A stretch of DNA of 64,000 bases, taken from contig NZ_JNXT01000040.1 of assembly GCF_000716675.1 (NCBI RefSeq), positions 1-64,000 of the forward strand. The letters are read 5' to 3'. The notes beneath the pieces were generated by a model, which saw nothing but the letters and a program-made list of their open reading frames with translations, searched no databases and had not been told where the DNA came from. Shown piece after piece: positions 8,307 through 17,724 of the stretch. The position numbers were made by a program, and so were the translations under genes. Each line of letters begins with the position of its first letter. Within the stretch, counting starts at the first letter, position 1. The DNA is from Streptomyces alboflavus. Its GTDB lineage: Bacteria; Actinomycetota; Actinomycetes; Streptomycetales; Streptomycetaceae.

Positions 8307-8474
8307 GGTTCTTTCCCCTTTGTTCCAGTGCTGCGCTGTGGCAGGTCGTCCTGCACTGGACCAACAAATCCGCCGCCACCAGGCGGGATCAAGGAGTTTC
8401 GGAGGCGACCGAAAGACGTGCCTGGAGCGTTTACGTGTCAGTGCTGCAGCACGCCCGCGACCGAACCGTGTCTC

Positions 8475-9875
8475 CTAGGCGGAAGTCAGGCGGGCCGCGG
8501 CCTCTTCGGCCGCGAGGACCACCTTCTCGGTGTTCACGTTGACCAGTTCGCCGCCGGTCTTGCGCAGTCGGCCGTCCACGTACACGTCAGTGACGTTGAG
8601 AGGCTGGCCGTTGAGGACGATCTGGCTCGTCCAGTCGAAGCGGGGGGCGAAGTTCAAGGTGCCCGGGTCGAGAACGAGGACGTCGGCGCGTTTCCCGGGG
8701 GTCAGCGAGCCCACCTGGTCGGCCATGCCGATGGCCTCGGCACCGCCCAGCGTGCCCATGCGCAGCACGGCGGGCAGCGTGGGGTGGATCTGCGGGTCCT
8801 CGTGCACGGCTCGCTGGAGGCCGACGGCGGCCTTCATGAGGGCGAACATGTCGGAGGTGTCGTTCGTCCCGCCGTCGTGGCCCAGACCCGTCTTCACCCC
8901 GGCCTTGTGCAGTTTCGGCAGGGGAGCGACTCCCGAGGCGAGGCGCATGTTGCTCAGCGGGCAGTGCGCCACCCGTACGTCGTGGTCGGCCAAGAGCGCG
9001 ATCTCCTCGCGGTTCAGGTGGACGGCGTGGTTCATCAGCAGGCTGGGGCCGAAGGCGCCGATCTCACGCAGGGTCGCGATCTGTTCGTCGGCGCGGTCGG
9101 TGCGGTGCTCCAGGACGTGCGAGTTGAGCATCAGCCCCAGGTCCTGGGCCTGCTTCCAGGAGGCGCGGAGTGTGGCGACGCTTCCCTTGCGCGCGTGCAC
9201 CGCGATCTGGGCGGAGGCCAGCGGCAGCGGGTCCAGGAGCCGCTCCTTGACCGTGCGGACCTGTTCTTCCGCGCCCTTGAAGGCGGCCATGGCGTAGACG
9301 AAACGCAGACCCGCGTCGTCCAGGGCCTGTACGTAGCGCTCGCTCGTCGCGTACGGGATCGCGTGCACCCAGTCGACCAGGGTGGTCACGCCCGCCTGGA
9401 GGGCGTCGAGCGCGGACAGGTGCACGAAGGCGTACATGCCAGCGGGGTCGATCTTCGGCAGGGTCGACAGGTTGCACGTCTTGAGCCAGCCGACCAGGTC
9501 TTGGTCCGAGCAGCCGCCTCGGATGCTGGACTGCCACAGGTGGTTGTGGATGTCCACGAACCCCGGCAGCACGAACTGCCCCTTCATGTCCCGCACCCGG
9601 GCGCCCCGCGGCGCCTTCAACTGCCGTCCGACCTCTGCGATCCTGCCGTCCCGCAAGAGCACATCGGCGTCCTTGAGCAGGCCGAGCTCCCCGTCGCCGA
9701 TGTGGGGGTCCATGGTGAGGACGAGCGCGGCGCCCCGGAGGAGGGTGGCCTGCCCGGGTCGCTCGGTCACGGCTGCCGCCGGCGCGGCGGTCTTGGAGAC
9801 AGCGGCCAGAGAGAGACCGCCGGCCCCGGCGAGAAGACTGCGACGGTTGAGGCGCATGGGGTTCTTGAGAGTCAT
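8475..9875 (-). CDS. Tat-exported amidohydrolase (cytosine deaminase/TrzN-like)
   Basis: A 466-residue metal-dependent hydrolase. Residues 1-36 form a twin-arginine signal (NRRSLLAGAGGLSLAAVS) ending in an Ala-rich cut site. The amidohydrolase metal sites are visible: FVDIHNHLWQ (HxH, about residue 107), LMLNSHVLEH, MNHAVHLNREEI, and the Asp of LGHDGGTND near residue 330. The arrangement matches the ATZ/TRZ and SAH/cytosine deaminase group, which hydrolyses C-N or C-Cl bonds of heterocycles, although the 5-prime signal peptide is unusual for that normally cytoplasmic group. The ATG at 9875 is used; ATG 9857 is an alternative six codons in. The substrate is unknown. Confidence 0.85.
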   Translation of the reverse strand: MTLKNPMRLNRRSLLAGAGGLSLAAVSKTAAPAAAVTERPGQATLLRGAALVLTMDPHIGDGELGLLKDADVLLRDGRIAEVGRQLKAPRGARVRDMKGQFVLPGFVDIHNHLWQSSIRGGCSDQDLVGWLKTCNLSTLPKIDPAGMYAFVHLSALDALQAGVTTLVDWVHAIPYATSERYVQALDDAGLRFVYAMAAFKGAEEQVRTVKERLLDPLPLASAQIAVHARKGSVATLRASWKQAQDLGLMLNSHVLEHRTDRADEQIATLREIGAFGPSLLMNHAVHLNREEIALLADHDVRVAHCPLSNMRLASGVAPLPKLHKAGVKTGLGHDGGTNDTSDMFALMKAAVGLQRAVHEDPQIHPTLPAVLRMGTLGGAEAIGMADQVGSLTPGKRADVLVLDPGTLNFAPRFDWTSQIVLNGQPLNVTDVYVDGRLRKTGGELVNVNTEKVVLAAEEAAARLTSA

Positions 9876-10137
9876 TGCGACGTTATACCGCTCGGCGCGA
9901 GGCGATCGACAGACGGCATGAGGACCACAGTTCAAAAGCGAGGTTCCACGATGTGGATGCCGAGGGTGCTGCCGTAAGTATGCAGTCCGTAACCCTATAG
10001 ACCACGATGATGCTCTCCACGTACGTCGTCGACGAGACCAAGCCCCTGGTGACCATGTACTGATTGAGGGCGGCGGGCCGGAGCGGTGCGCACCGCTCCG
10101 GCAAGGGGGTGCGTGGCGTCGACGTGCGTGACGGGTT

Positions 10138-10719
10138 GTGTTCTCGCCCATCACTGGCCAGTATGGTTACGTGAATCACGCTTTTCCCTGTGGGACGCTC
10201 CCTCTCGACTTCGTCGGCACGCTGCGTGCGCGGCGCAACGACGAGCCGATGGAGAAGCTCGCCACCCCCGAGTTGCTCGACGACTGGTTCGTCGAGTCCG
10301 GGATGCTCGATCTCGCGCCGTGCGCGAGCGAGGTGGACCTCGCCATCGCGATCGATCTGCGCGAGTCCATCTACGACCTGGTCGCCGCCTGTTTGGACGG
10401 CAGGCCGATGCCCACCGAAGCGGTCGCCGAGCTGAACCTCCAGGCGTCGGGCCTGCCGGTGACGCTGCGGCTCGGTCCCCACGGCATGACGCGTACCGGC
10501 TCGGTTGCGCAAGGGCTCGCAGCACTGGCCCGCGAGATGATCGTGATCGTCGGCGGCGACGACGGGGCCTTGTTGCGCGAGTGCGCCCGCTCTGAGTGCA
10601 CCCAGGTCTACCTCGACCGCTCGCGTGGCCGCCGCCGGGAGTGGTGCGCCATGAAGACCTGCGGCAACCGGGTCAAGGCCGCCGCCTACCGGGCTCGCCA
10701 GCACGTCAGCCAGGGCTGA
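10138..10719 (+). CDS. CGNR zinc-finger / ABATE domain regulator
   Basis: A 193-residue protein with the actinobacterial ABATE N-terminal domain (CGTLPLDFVGTLRARRNDEPMEKL, residues 18-41) and a C-terminal CGNR zinc finger. The finger is seen as Cys at CARSEC (about residues 150-155) and Cys at WCAMKTCGNRVKAAAYRAR near residues 169-190. Proteins of this type are stress-related transcriptional regulators that bind DNA through the finger. The GTG at 10138 is upstream of the family N-terminus; a GTG a few codons in could also serve. It stands alone and converges with the next gene. The target is unknown. Confidence 0.85.
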   Translation: MFSPITGQYGYVNHAFPCGTLPLDFVGTLRARRNDEPMEKLATPELLDDWFVESGMLDLAPCASEVDLAIAIDLRESIYDLVAACLDGRPMPTEAVAELNLQASGLPVTLRLGPHGMTRTGSVAQGLAALAREMIVIVGGDDGALLRECARSECTQVYLDRSRGRRREWCAMKTCGNRVKAAAYRARQHVSQG

Positions 10720-10806
10720 CCGGCCCGGAGGGCACCCCGGACCCGGATCCGCCGACCGGGGCAGGAGCGGGTGCGTGACTACTTCCAGCTCGGCTACGGC
10801 CCGTGC

Positions 10807-11355
10807 TCACCCCTGCTTCACCAGGGTGTACATGACGGACCGCTGCTGCTTGTGCCGCTGGATGCGTCCCTTGGCGACAAGTGACTCAAGGGTGTTCCGC
10901 ACCACCTGCGGTGTGGGATTGCGGTCGGGGTGTTTCTTCAGGAGCTCGTCCCGGAGCTCCTTCGCCAGGCGCGGCTCGTCGTACTTGGCGAGCAGCTTCG
11001 TGAGCAGGTCACCGAGCAGGGGCTGACGCGGCTTCCCCTTCGTGCCCGACTTCGCCGAGGTACCCGACGACGAACCCTTCGCCCGTTCCGTGCGCGGCGA
11101 AGGGGCCCCGGCCGCAGCCTGCTTCGGCCTCGCCGCGACACGCTCGTCCTGTGGCTGCTCGGGCAGTCGGGACGCATCCGTGAAGCCCTTGTAGCGCTCG
11201 GCGAGGCTGATGATGTCTCCCAGGAGGGCCTCCTCCTGTTTCAACATCGAGATCCTCTCCTGCAGCTCCTGCTGCAGGCGGCGGTTCTCCTCCAGGTCCG
11301 ATACGGCTTGTTCCACGTACCGCGACCGGAGCGCGGCGGCTGACTGGCTGGTCAC
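10807..11355 (-). CDS. Coiled-coil plus winged-helix protein, function unknown
   Basis: A 182-residue protein in three parts. Residues 1-58 form a long amphipathic helix or coiled coil (EQAVSDLEENRRLQQELQER). Residues 60-115 are a charged, low-complexity linker. Residues 115-180 look like a winged-helix domain (LLAKYDEPRLAKELRDEL, then TPQVVRNTLESLVAKGRIQR, and a final strand SVMYTLVKQG). This design suggests a dimeric DNA-binding protein. The start is GTG 11355 with GAGGGAG about 13 bases upstream. I do not recognise a named family, and there is no close partner gene. Confidence 0.75.
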   Translation of the reverse strand: MTSQSAAALRSRYVEQAVSDLEENRRLQQELQERISMLKQEEALLGDIISLAERYKGFTDASRLPEQPQDERVAARPKQAAAGAPSPRTERAKGSSSGTSAKSGTKGKPRQPLLGDLLTKLLAKYDEPRLAKELRDELLKKHPDRNPTPQVVRNTLESLVAKGRIQRHKQQRSVMYTLVKQG

Positions 11356-11570
11356 AACCGTTCACTCCCTCGATATGAATGACGTTGCGCATGCTACCCA
11401 TGCCGAGGGGGCCGTGCAGATAGGTGTCGACGCCCGACGATCCGTCCGGCATGTTTGCTCTTCACGACAGGTGCTGATGTGCTCGCGCACCCAGGCCAGG
11501 CAGGCCCGGACGAGTAGACACATGCCTTCAGAGTTCATACGGACATGTGGCCGTCGCGCCACGTGATGGG

Positions 11571-11615
11571 TGCGACGGTCCGCGCCGGGCACGGAGCCGG
11601 GCGCGGACCGTCGCA
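11571..11615 (-). terminator. Strong terminator hairpin after the ABC-F gene
   Basis: A perfect 16-base inverted repeat (11571-11586 and 11600-11615, first arm beginning TGCGACGG) with a 13-base loop lies 12 bases past the ABC-F stop codon. It is the strongest simple hairpin seen in the window and is well placed to end the minus-strand ABC-F transcript. Confidence 0.75.
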
Positions 11616-11627
11616 CACGTCGACGGC

Positions 11628-13265
11628 TCACACCGCCGGGGCCCCCGTCTCCAGGAGCTGCCCGTCGGCAAGCCGCAGCCAGCGGTTCACGCCGATCTCG
11701 GTGAGGAACCGTTCGTCGTGGCTGACCACCATGAAGGCGCCCTGGTAGGAGTTGAGCGCGCTCTCCAGTTGGCCCGCGCTGACCAGGTCGAGGTTGTTGG
11801 TGGGCTCGTCGAGGAGCAGCAAGTGCGGGGCGGGCTCGGCGCACAGGACGCATGCCAGCGTGGCGCGCAGGCGCTCGCCACCGGAGAGCACCCGGACCGG
11901 CAGATGTGCCCGGGCGCCCCGGAAGAGGAAGCGGGCGAGCAGGTTCATCCGCTCCGCGGCGGGCCGCTCGGGTGCGAACGCGGCGAAGTTCTCCGCGACG
12001 GTGCGGTCCACGTCCAGCAGGTCCAGGCGCTGCGAGAGGTAGGCGATACGGCCGTCGTTGCGCTTGATGTCCCCGCTGTCCGGCGTGAGTTCACCGGTGA
12101 TCAGACGCATCAGGGTGGTCTTCCCGGCGCCGTTGGGCCCGGTCAGCGCGATCCGCTCGGGGCCTCGTACGGTCAGGTCGACGCCGCCAGGAGCGAACAC
12201 GTCGATACCCCCGAGACGGACCTGGGCGCCTTGGCCGAGGAAGAGGTTGCGTCCTGCGGGCACCTGAGTGTCGGGCAGTTCCAGGGCGAGGCGCTGCTCG
12301 TCGCGCAGGGCGCGTCCGGCTTCGTCGAGGCGGGCCTTGGCCTCGCTGACCCGGGAGGCGTGCATCGTGCCGGACTTCCCGGCTGCCTCCTGAGCGCCAC
12401 GCTTCATGTTGCCGGCGAAGATCTTGGGCAGACCGGCGTTCTTGAGGTTCTTGGCGGCGTTGCTCGCGCGGCGCTCGGCGCGTTCGCGGGCCTGCTGCAA
12501 CTCCCGCTTCTCGCGCTTGAGGTCCTGCTCGGCGTTGCGGACGTTCTTCTCGGCGACCTCCTGCTCGGCGCGCACGGCTTCCTCGTACGCGGTGAAGTCG
12601 CCACCGTACAGGCGCAGTTCGTCGCTGCCGAGCTCGGCGATGCGTTCCATCCGGTCGAGCAGCTCGCGGTCGTGGCTGACCAGCAGCAGACAGCCGGAGA
12701 AGTCGGAGAGCACGTCGTAGAGCTTGTGCCGGGCTTCGAGGTCGAGGTTGTTCGTGGGCTCGTCGAGCAGCAGCACGTCGGGACGCTTGACCAACTGGGC
12801 GGCGAGGCCGAGGGAGACGACCTGGCCGCCGCTGAGGGTGCTGAGCCTGCGGTCCAGGGCGAGGCCGGCGAGGCCCAGTCGGTCGAGGTGGCCGCGGGTG
12901 CGTTCCTCGATGTCCCAGTCATCGCCGATCGTGGCGAAGTGCTCCTCGGCGACGTCGCCGGCCTCCACGGCGTCGATGGCGCGGATCACCGCGTCGACGC
13001 CGAGCACCTCGGCGACCGTGAGGCCGCCGGTCAGGGGGAGGCTCTGCGGCAGATGGCCGAGGGTGCCGCTGACGGTCAACGAGCCGGTGACGGGCTTGAG
13101 TTCGCCCGCGATCAGCTTGAGGAGGGTGCTCTTGCCGGCTCCGTTGGGTGCGACGAGCCCCGTGCGGCCGGTGGGCACGGTGAAGGACAGGTCGTGGAAG
13201 ACCGGGGTGTCGTCGGGCCAGGCGAAGGACACGTTCGAGCAGACGACGGCGGCGGTGTGGGACAT
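11628..13265 (-). CDS. ABC-F family ATPase (ribosome-associated)
   Basis: A 545-residue soluble protein with two ABC ATPase domains and no membrane segments. Walker A is VAPNGAGKSTLL (about residues 38-49) and LTGPNGAGKTTLM (about 370). Signatures are TLSGGQ and VLSGGE, and both Walker B motifs end LLLDEPTNNLDL, the family hallmark. The arginine- and lysine-rich inter-domain linker at residues 225-330 corresponds to the P-site tRNA interaction motif. ABC-F proteins act on the ribosome; some protect it from macrolides, lincosamides or pleuromutilins, others are housekeeping. The 545-residue length with no N-terminal arm extension fits either. An upstream leader of about 190 bases and the terminator at 11571 suggest a single-gene unit. 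Confidence 0.92.
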   Translation of the reverse strand: MSHTAAVVCSNVSFAWPDDTPVFHDLSFTVPTGRTGLVAPNGAGKSTLLKLIAGELKPVTGSLTVSGTLGHLPQSLPLTGGLTVAEVLGVDAVIRAIDAVEAGDVAEEHFATIGDDWDIEERTRGHLDRLGLAGLALDRRLSTLSGGQVVSLGLAAQLVKRPDVLLLDEPTNNLDLEARHKLYDVLSDFSGCLLLVSHDRELLDRMERIAELGSDELRLYGGDFTAYEEAVRAEQEVAEKNVRNAEQDLKREKRELQQARERAERRASNAAKNLKNAGLPKIFAGNMKRGAQEAAGKSGTMHASRVSEAKARLDEAGRALRDEQRLALELPDTQVPAGRNLFLGQGAQVRLGGIDVFAPGGVDLTVRGPERIALTGPNGAGKTTLMRLITGELTPDSGDIKRNDGRIAYLSQRLDLLDVDRTVAENFAAFAPERPAAERMNLLARFLFRGARAHLPVRVLSGGERLRATLACVLCAEPAPHLLLLDEPTNNLDLVSAGQLESALNSYQGAFMVVSHDERFLTEIGVNRWLRLADGQLLETGAPAV

Positions 13266-13812
13266 GGAGGTGACCTCGAGGGGTGTGAGGGCGGAGAACA
13301 GACCTCTGCCCTGGGCAGACGTGCGAAAAGGGGTACGACGAGACGGACCACGTCAGCGGCGCTCCTGAGCGCCTGCCGGTGGTCGTCGGAACGGGGTCTC
13401 ACCCCGAGATGTCGTCGTCACCCGCCACGTCTGCGACTCCTCGATAGACAGTCGATGTGCCGCACAGAGTATCAGCTGCGTGAGACGTGGATCCGGGCTC
13501 GCCCGACGTGCTGGGAGCGGCCCAACCTCATCTGTGCGTGTGTCGATTCACGTCGGCTGTGTGTTCGCCGCGGATCTCCTGTGACGCCGCCGTTGACACC
13601 CACAGGAGGGACGTGTCACGTTCATAACCATTTAGGCGGGTGACGAATGCGGCCTCCTGTGAGGGACCGTCAATTGACCGATGTCCCGCCGCGAACTCGT
13701 GGCCAGAGCAGTAGCGGGTCGACGCCGCGCCGCCCGCCCCCAGTGGTCCCGTAAGACGTGACACATGTGTCGTCGCAACCAGACGCACACCTACCTCTTG
13801 GATGGGAAAGCA
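13266..13812. other. Long untranslated stretch with ABC-F leader
   Basis: About 550 bases. The right side holds the start region of the small secreted-protein gene. The left 200 bases are the minus-strand leader of the ABC-F gene. That leader contains a perfect hairpin, GGCGCTC (13358-13364) and GAGCGCC (13367-13373) with a two-base loop, and an overlapping GTG frame from 13402. Many resistance ABC-F genes are controlled by translation of such a leader, but no definite leader peptide could be assigned here. Short open frames at 13528-14139 on the minus strand were not convincing. Confidence 0.4.
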
Positions 13813-14007
13813 ATGAAGAAGGCTCTGACGGCACTTGCGGCCGGTGTGCCGCTGGTCGCCGCGGCGGTGTACCTGCCGACTGCCTCGGCGGTGGACACCA
13901 GGGACAGCGCCACCACTGCCGTGTGCGCGGCGCCGTCCGTGCGGGCTCCGGCCGGCACTGACCTGCCGACGACACCTCCCGATCCGAGAAGGGCCGAACC
14001 GAGATGA
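13813..14007 (+). CDS. Possible truncated secreted peptide (64 residues)
   Basis: The ATG at 13813, with GGGAAAG five bases upstream, opens a 64-codon frame. It starts with a good signal peptide (MKKALTALAAGVPLVAAAVY, likely cut after Ala-Ser-Ala). The mature part is only about 38 residues, Pro/Thr/Arg-rich with one Cys, and shows no fold. Its stop overlaps (ATGA) a 22-codon frame at 14004-14072. The signal peptide looks real but the remainder looks like the stump of a larger exported protein that has been lost. The alternative is a genuine short secreted peptide. Confidence 0.4.
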   Translation: MKKALTALAAGVPLVAAAVYLPTASAVDTRDSATTAVCAAPSVRAPAGTDLPTTPPDPRRAEPR

Positions 14008-14104
14008 GCACCCGTACCGCGCCCTTGACCGGCCAGGTGGCCACGGACGGACGGTCCGCGATGACGCACTGAGGCGCAGGACACCAAGGGCGGGCAGAAC
14101 TGAG

Positions 14105-16375
14105 TCAACGGTCAACCAGCCGTGGACGCGGGGCCTCACCCGTGGGTTCGGCGTCGGTGCTGACCGGGCCGCGGGGAAGCAGCCGGTCCAGCCACCCCGG
14201 CAGCCACCAGTTGGCCCGGCCGAGGAGGGTCATGGTCGCCGGTACCAGCACCATGCGGACGACCGTCGCGTCGATGAGGATCGCGGTGGCCAGGCCGAGC
14301 CCGAACATCTTGGTGGAGGGGTCCTCGGTGACGGCGAAGGACAGGAAGACCGCCACCATGATGAGGGCGGCCGACGTGATGATCCGGGCGGTGCCCGCGA
14401 CGCCCTCCACGATCGCCGTGCCGTTGTCGCCGGTGCGCACATACTCCTCGCGTACGCGGGAGAGGAGGAACACCTCGTAGTCCATCGACAGGCCGAACAG
14501 GATGGCGAAGAGGAACATCGGGATGAACGACACGATCGGAACCGTCGCTTCCAGCCCGATGAGTGCGCCTCCCCAGCCCCACTGGAAGACCGCGACCATC
14601 ACGCCGTAGGCCGCGCCGATGCTCAGCAGATTCAGCAGTACCGCCTTGAGCGGTACGAGTATCGAGCGGAAGACCAGCATCAGCAGCAGGAACGACATCG
14701 CAAGCACGGCGGCGACGAACACCGGCAGGCGCTCGCTGGTGCGTTGGCCCACATCGGACAGGCTCGCGGCGGCGCCGCCGACGTGGGCCCTGGCCTGGCC
14801 GTGCCCGATCGCCGCGGGCAGCACCTCGGTGCGCAGCCGGGAAAGGGTGTCGGCCGTGGCCTTGTCCTGAGGGCTGGTGGTCGGGAACACCACGAGGGTC
14901 GCGACGCCGGTGGCCCGGTCGATGCGCGCCGGCGCGACGGACGCGATGCCCGGATCCGCCGTGACCGTCGCGACGAGACGGTCCACTACTCCTGGATCAC
15001 CGGCGGGGTCCGCGGCGACGACGAGGGGACCGTTGGTGCCCGGGCCGAACCCCTCGGCGACGAGGTCGTAGGCCCGGCGCTCGGTACGGCTGTGGGGCAG
15101 TGAGCCGTCGTCGGGCAGGCCGACGCTCAGGCCGAGCACGGGCAGCGTCGCGGTCAGCAGCAGCCCCGCCGCGCCGACCGCGTACGGCACCGGGTGCCGG
15201 CTGACGTGCCCGATCCAGCGACGCCACCCGGCGGCGGGGGCGGCGCCTGCCGCCGGGGCCCGCCGTCGGCCGAGGCGGCCCGACCGCCCGGCCCGAAGTG
15301 CCCGGCCGATCCGGCCGATCCGGCCGGCCCGGGCAAGGCGCGGGCCCGCCGCGCCGAGGAAGGCCGGCAGCAGCGTCACCGACGCGAGCACCATCGTCAG
15401 GACGACGATCGAGACGGCAAGCCCGCCCACCGTCATGAACGGCACGTTCGCGACCGCCATACCGAGGATCGACACGACGACGGTGCCGCCGGCGAAGACC
15501 ACCGGCCGCCCCGCCGTGGCCACGGCTCGTCCGGCCGCCTCGTGCGGATCGAGCCCGCGCGCGAGGTACTCCCGGTGCCTGGCGAGCACGAACAGCGCGT
15601 AGTCGATGCCCACTCCGAGCCCCACCATGCTGCCCAGGACCGGCGCGAAGGTGGGGACCTCTGTCACCCCCGCCAGTACCGTCATCGTGGCGACCCCGAC
15701 GGTCAGCCCGAAGACCGCCATGCCGATCGGCAGCGCGGCGGCGACAAGCGAACCGAACGCCAGGAACAGGATCGCGGCCGCGGCGAGGAGGCCGATCAAC
15801 TCGCTCGCGCCGCCGTCGGGGTCGGAGAAGGCGTAGAAGAGGCTCCCGCCCATCTCGATGCGGAGGGGCAGTTCGGCGCGCAGCCGGTCGCCGAGTTCGA
15901 CGAGGGCGTCGAGGTCCTCGGCCGAAAGGCGGCTCTGGTCGGGGTACTGCACCCGGACGACCGCGGTGCGCCCGTCGGCCGAGACGAGGCCGCCGCGCAC
16001 GGCGGTGTCCCCGCCCGCGTCGAGCGCACCCGCCGGGTCGCTCGCGCCGAGCACGTGCGGCAGCCGCTTCACCTCGGCCCGCAGCCGCGTGAGAGCGGTG
16101 CGCGCGCTGTCGTCGTCGAGGAACGTCGCACCGTCGTCGAGGGGGGTGACGACCACTTGGGCGGTCATCCCCTCCTGGCCGCTGCCGGCCCGTTCGATCA
16201 GTTCGGCGGCCCGCCCGGAGTCCAGTCCCGGAGCGGTCATCGAGTCCGCGGTCCGCCCGCCGAAGGCGACGGCGGCGAGGACGGCGAGCGTGGCGGCGAT
16301 CAGCCATGCCGCGATCACCCGCCAGGGATGGCGGGCGGCGCCGGCGCCCAGGCGCAACAGGGCTTTCGAGAGCAT
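14105..16375 (-). CDS. MMPL family membrane transporter
   Basis: A 756-residue RND-like exporter of the MMPL class, which moves lipids or hydrophobic compounds across the membrane. Architecture: TM1 at residues 17-38, a large extracytoplasmic loop (40-180), TM2-6 (185-350), TM7 near 400, a second loop (420-570), then TM8-12 (575-720). The conserved ionisable motif GVGIDYALFVLARHREYL occurs in the first TM4-5 region, and its repeat LSMDYEVFLLSRVREEY in the second. The glycine-, arginine- and alanine-rich cytoplasmic linker at about 350-385 is long. The gene is divergent from a two-component pair, which probably controls it. The start is ATG 16375; ATG 16387 is possible. Confidence 0.92.
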   Translation of the reverse strand: MLSKALLRLGAGAARHPWRVIAAWLIAATLAVLAAVAFGGRTADSMTAPGLDSGRAAELIERAGSGQEGMTAQVVVTPLDDGATFLDDDSARTALTRLRAEVKRLPHVLGASDPAGALDAGGDTAVRGGLVSADGRTAVVRVQYPDQSRLSAEDLDALVELGDRLRAELPLRIEMGGSLFYAFSDPDGGASELIGLLAAAAILFLAFGSLVAAALPIGMAVFGLTVGVATMTVLAGVTEVPTFAPVLGSMVGLGVGIDYALFVLARHREYLARGLDPHEAAGRAVATAGRPVVFAGGTVVVSILGMAVANVPFMTVGGLAVSIVVLTMVLASVTLLPAFLGAAGPRLARAGRIGRIGRALRAGRSGRLGRRRAPAAGAAPAAGWRRWIGHVSRHPVPYAVGAAGLLLTATLPVLGLSVGLPDDGSLPHSRTERRAYDLVAEGFGPGTNGPLVVAADPAGDPGVVDRLVATVTADPGIASVAPARIDRATGVATLVVFPTTSPQDKATADTLSRLRTEVLPAAIGHGQARAHVGGAAASLSDVGQRTSERLPVFVAAVLAMSFLLLMLVFRSILVPLKAVLLNLLSIGAAYGVMVAVFQWGWGGALIGLEATVPIVSFIPMFLFAILFGLSMDYEVFLLSRVREEYVRTGDNGTAIVEGVAGTARIITSAALIMVAVFLSFAVTEDPSTKMFGLGLATAILIDATVVRMVLVPATMTLLGRANWWLPGWLDRLLPRGPVSTDAEPTGEAPRPRLVDR

Positions 16376-16394
16376 CGGGTCCTCCAACCGCCTC

Positions 16395-16420
16395 GGCGGC
16401 CGTCCTTGTGCGGCCGCCGA
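16395..16420. promoter_or_regulatory. Inverted repeat in MMPL / two-component intergenic region
   Basis: Perfect arms CGGCGGCCG (16395-16403) and CGGCCGCCG (16412-16420) are separated by eight bases. The repeat lies 20 bases upstream of the MMPL start on the minus strand, so it could be a leader hairpin over the ribosome binding region or a regulator site. Its function is inferred from position only. Confidence 0.4.
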
Positions 16421-16551
16421 TGCGTAAGGTTCGTCGCCACGGCGCTCCGCGGCATCGGCCCGCGGGCCGCGGATCCGTGGGCCCCGGGGCGGAGTGACGA
16501 CCCGTCCTTTCGGCCGATGCGCCCCGCGCCGCGGTCCCTAGGCTGAGAACC

Positions 16552-17724
16552 GTGCTCCGTGACGACCTGCGAACCCTGTGGACCGAACCCCGGCCGCCCG
16601 CCGCACGCGCCCGCGTGGGGCGGGACTGGGCGCTGCTCGCGGCGGGCCTCGCCGGCGTGGCGCTGGAGGCCACCCTGCGCGAGAACGTCGTGTGGCGGCC
16701 GGTGGCGGTGGTGTTCACCGTAGGGCTGTTCCTGCTGCCCCTGTGGCGCCGGACCCGGCCGCTGGCGACGGTGACGCTGGCGTTCGGCTCGGTGATCCTG
16801 CTTCAGACGGCCTCGCTGGTCGCCGCACCGCGCGAGCCCGTCGGCCTGTACACCGGCGCGGTCGTACTCGTGCTGGTGTACGCGCTGCCCCGGTGGGGAT
16901 CGGGACGCGAGACCGTGCTGGGCGGCTCGGTGATCCTCGCGGCCGGCGCGCTGTGTTCCGTCACGGACCAGACCCCGGTCGGCGAGAACGTCGTGGGCTT
17001 CGTCTTCCTGCTGTTGCCCGGCGTGGTCGGAGCTGCCGTTCGGTTCCGGGGGAGCGCACGCGAGCGGCAGTTGGAGCAGTTGCGCTCCCGCGAGCGCGAG
17101 CAACTCGCCCGGGAACTGCACGACACGGTGGCCCACCACGTGTCGGCCATGGTGATCATCGCCCAGGCGGGCCGGGTGCTCGCGGGCACCGACACGTCCG
17201 CCGCCGTCGAGGCGCTGGCGGGGGTCGAGGAGGAAGGGGCGCGCACGCTGGAGGAAATGCGCGCCATGGTCGCCGCGCTGCGCGACCGCGGGGTCGGCGC
17301 CGAGCTGGCGCCCCCTGCCGGAGTCGCGGATCTGGAGCGCCTGGTGCGCACCCCGGGTGGCCGCCTCAGGGTCGACCTGGGGCTCGACGGCGAACTGGAC
17401 GCGCTGCCCCCGGCCGTGGACGCGGCCGTCTACCGGATCGTGCAGGAGTCGGTGACCAACGCGCTGCGCCATGCGGTCGACGCGACCGAGCTCTTCGTTC
17501 GGGTCGCCGCGGAACGGCACACGGTACGGGTGAGCGTGCGCGACAACGGGCGGCGCACCGGCCGGGGTCGCGACGGATACGGACTGACCGGACTGCGCGA
17601 GCGCGCGACCCTGCTCGGCGGCACACTACGAGTCGGCCCGGGTACCGACCAGGGCTGGCATGTCGAAGCCGAACTGCCGAGAGCGAGGAGCGAGAGCGGT
17701 GTCCATTCGCGTCCTCGTCGCTGA
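16552..17724 (+). CDS. Sensor histidine kinase (NarL/HisKA_3 type)
   Basis: A 390-residue membrane histidine kinase. About four or five hydrophobic helices occupy residues 25-165. They are followed by the HisKA_3 dimerisation motif ELHDTVAHHVSAMVIIAQAG with the phospho-accepting His near residue 189, and then an HATPase domain: N box ESVTNALRHAV (about 305), G boxes VRDNGR and GYGLTGLRERATLLGG. Family members autophosphorylate and pass phosphate to a LuxR-type regulator, here the next gene, which starts 26 bases inside this one. A TAGGCT box at 16539-16544 ends seven bases before the GTG, so the transcript is probably leaderless. Confidence 0.93.
   Translation: MLRDDLRTLWTEPRPPAARARVGRDWALLAAGLAGVALEATLRENVVWRPVAVVFTVGLFLLPLWRRTRPLATVTLAFGSVILLQTASLVAAPREPVGLYTGAVVLVLVYALPRWGSGRETVLGGSVILAAGALCSVTDQTPVGENVVGFVFLLLPGVVGAAVRFRGSARERQLEQLRSREREQLARELHDTVAHHVSAMVIIAQAGRVLAGTDTSAAVEALAGVEEEGARTLEEMRAMVAALRDRGVGAELAPPAGVADLERLVRTPGGRLRVDLGLDGELDALPPAVDAAVYRIVQESVTNALRHAVDATELFVRVAAERHTVRVSVRDNGRRTGRGRDGYGLTGLRERATLLGGTLRVGPGTDQGWHVEAELPRARSESGVHSRPRR

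Noticed and set aside
14004..14072. A 22-codon frame overlapping the stop of the small secreted peptide (ATGA)
   Set aside because: It is too short and has no independent signal; it is probably the continuation of a decayed locus.
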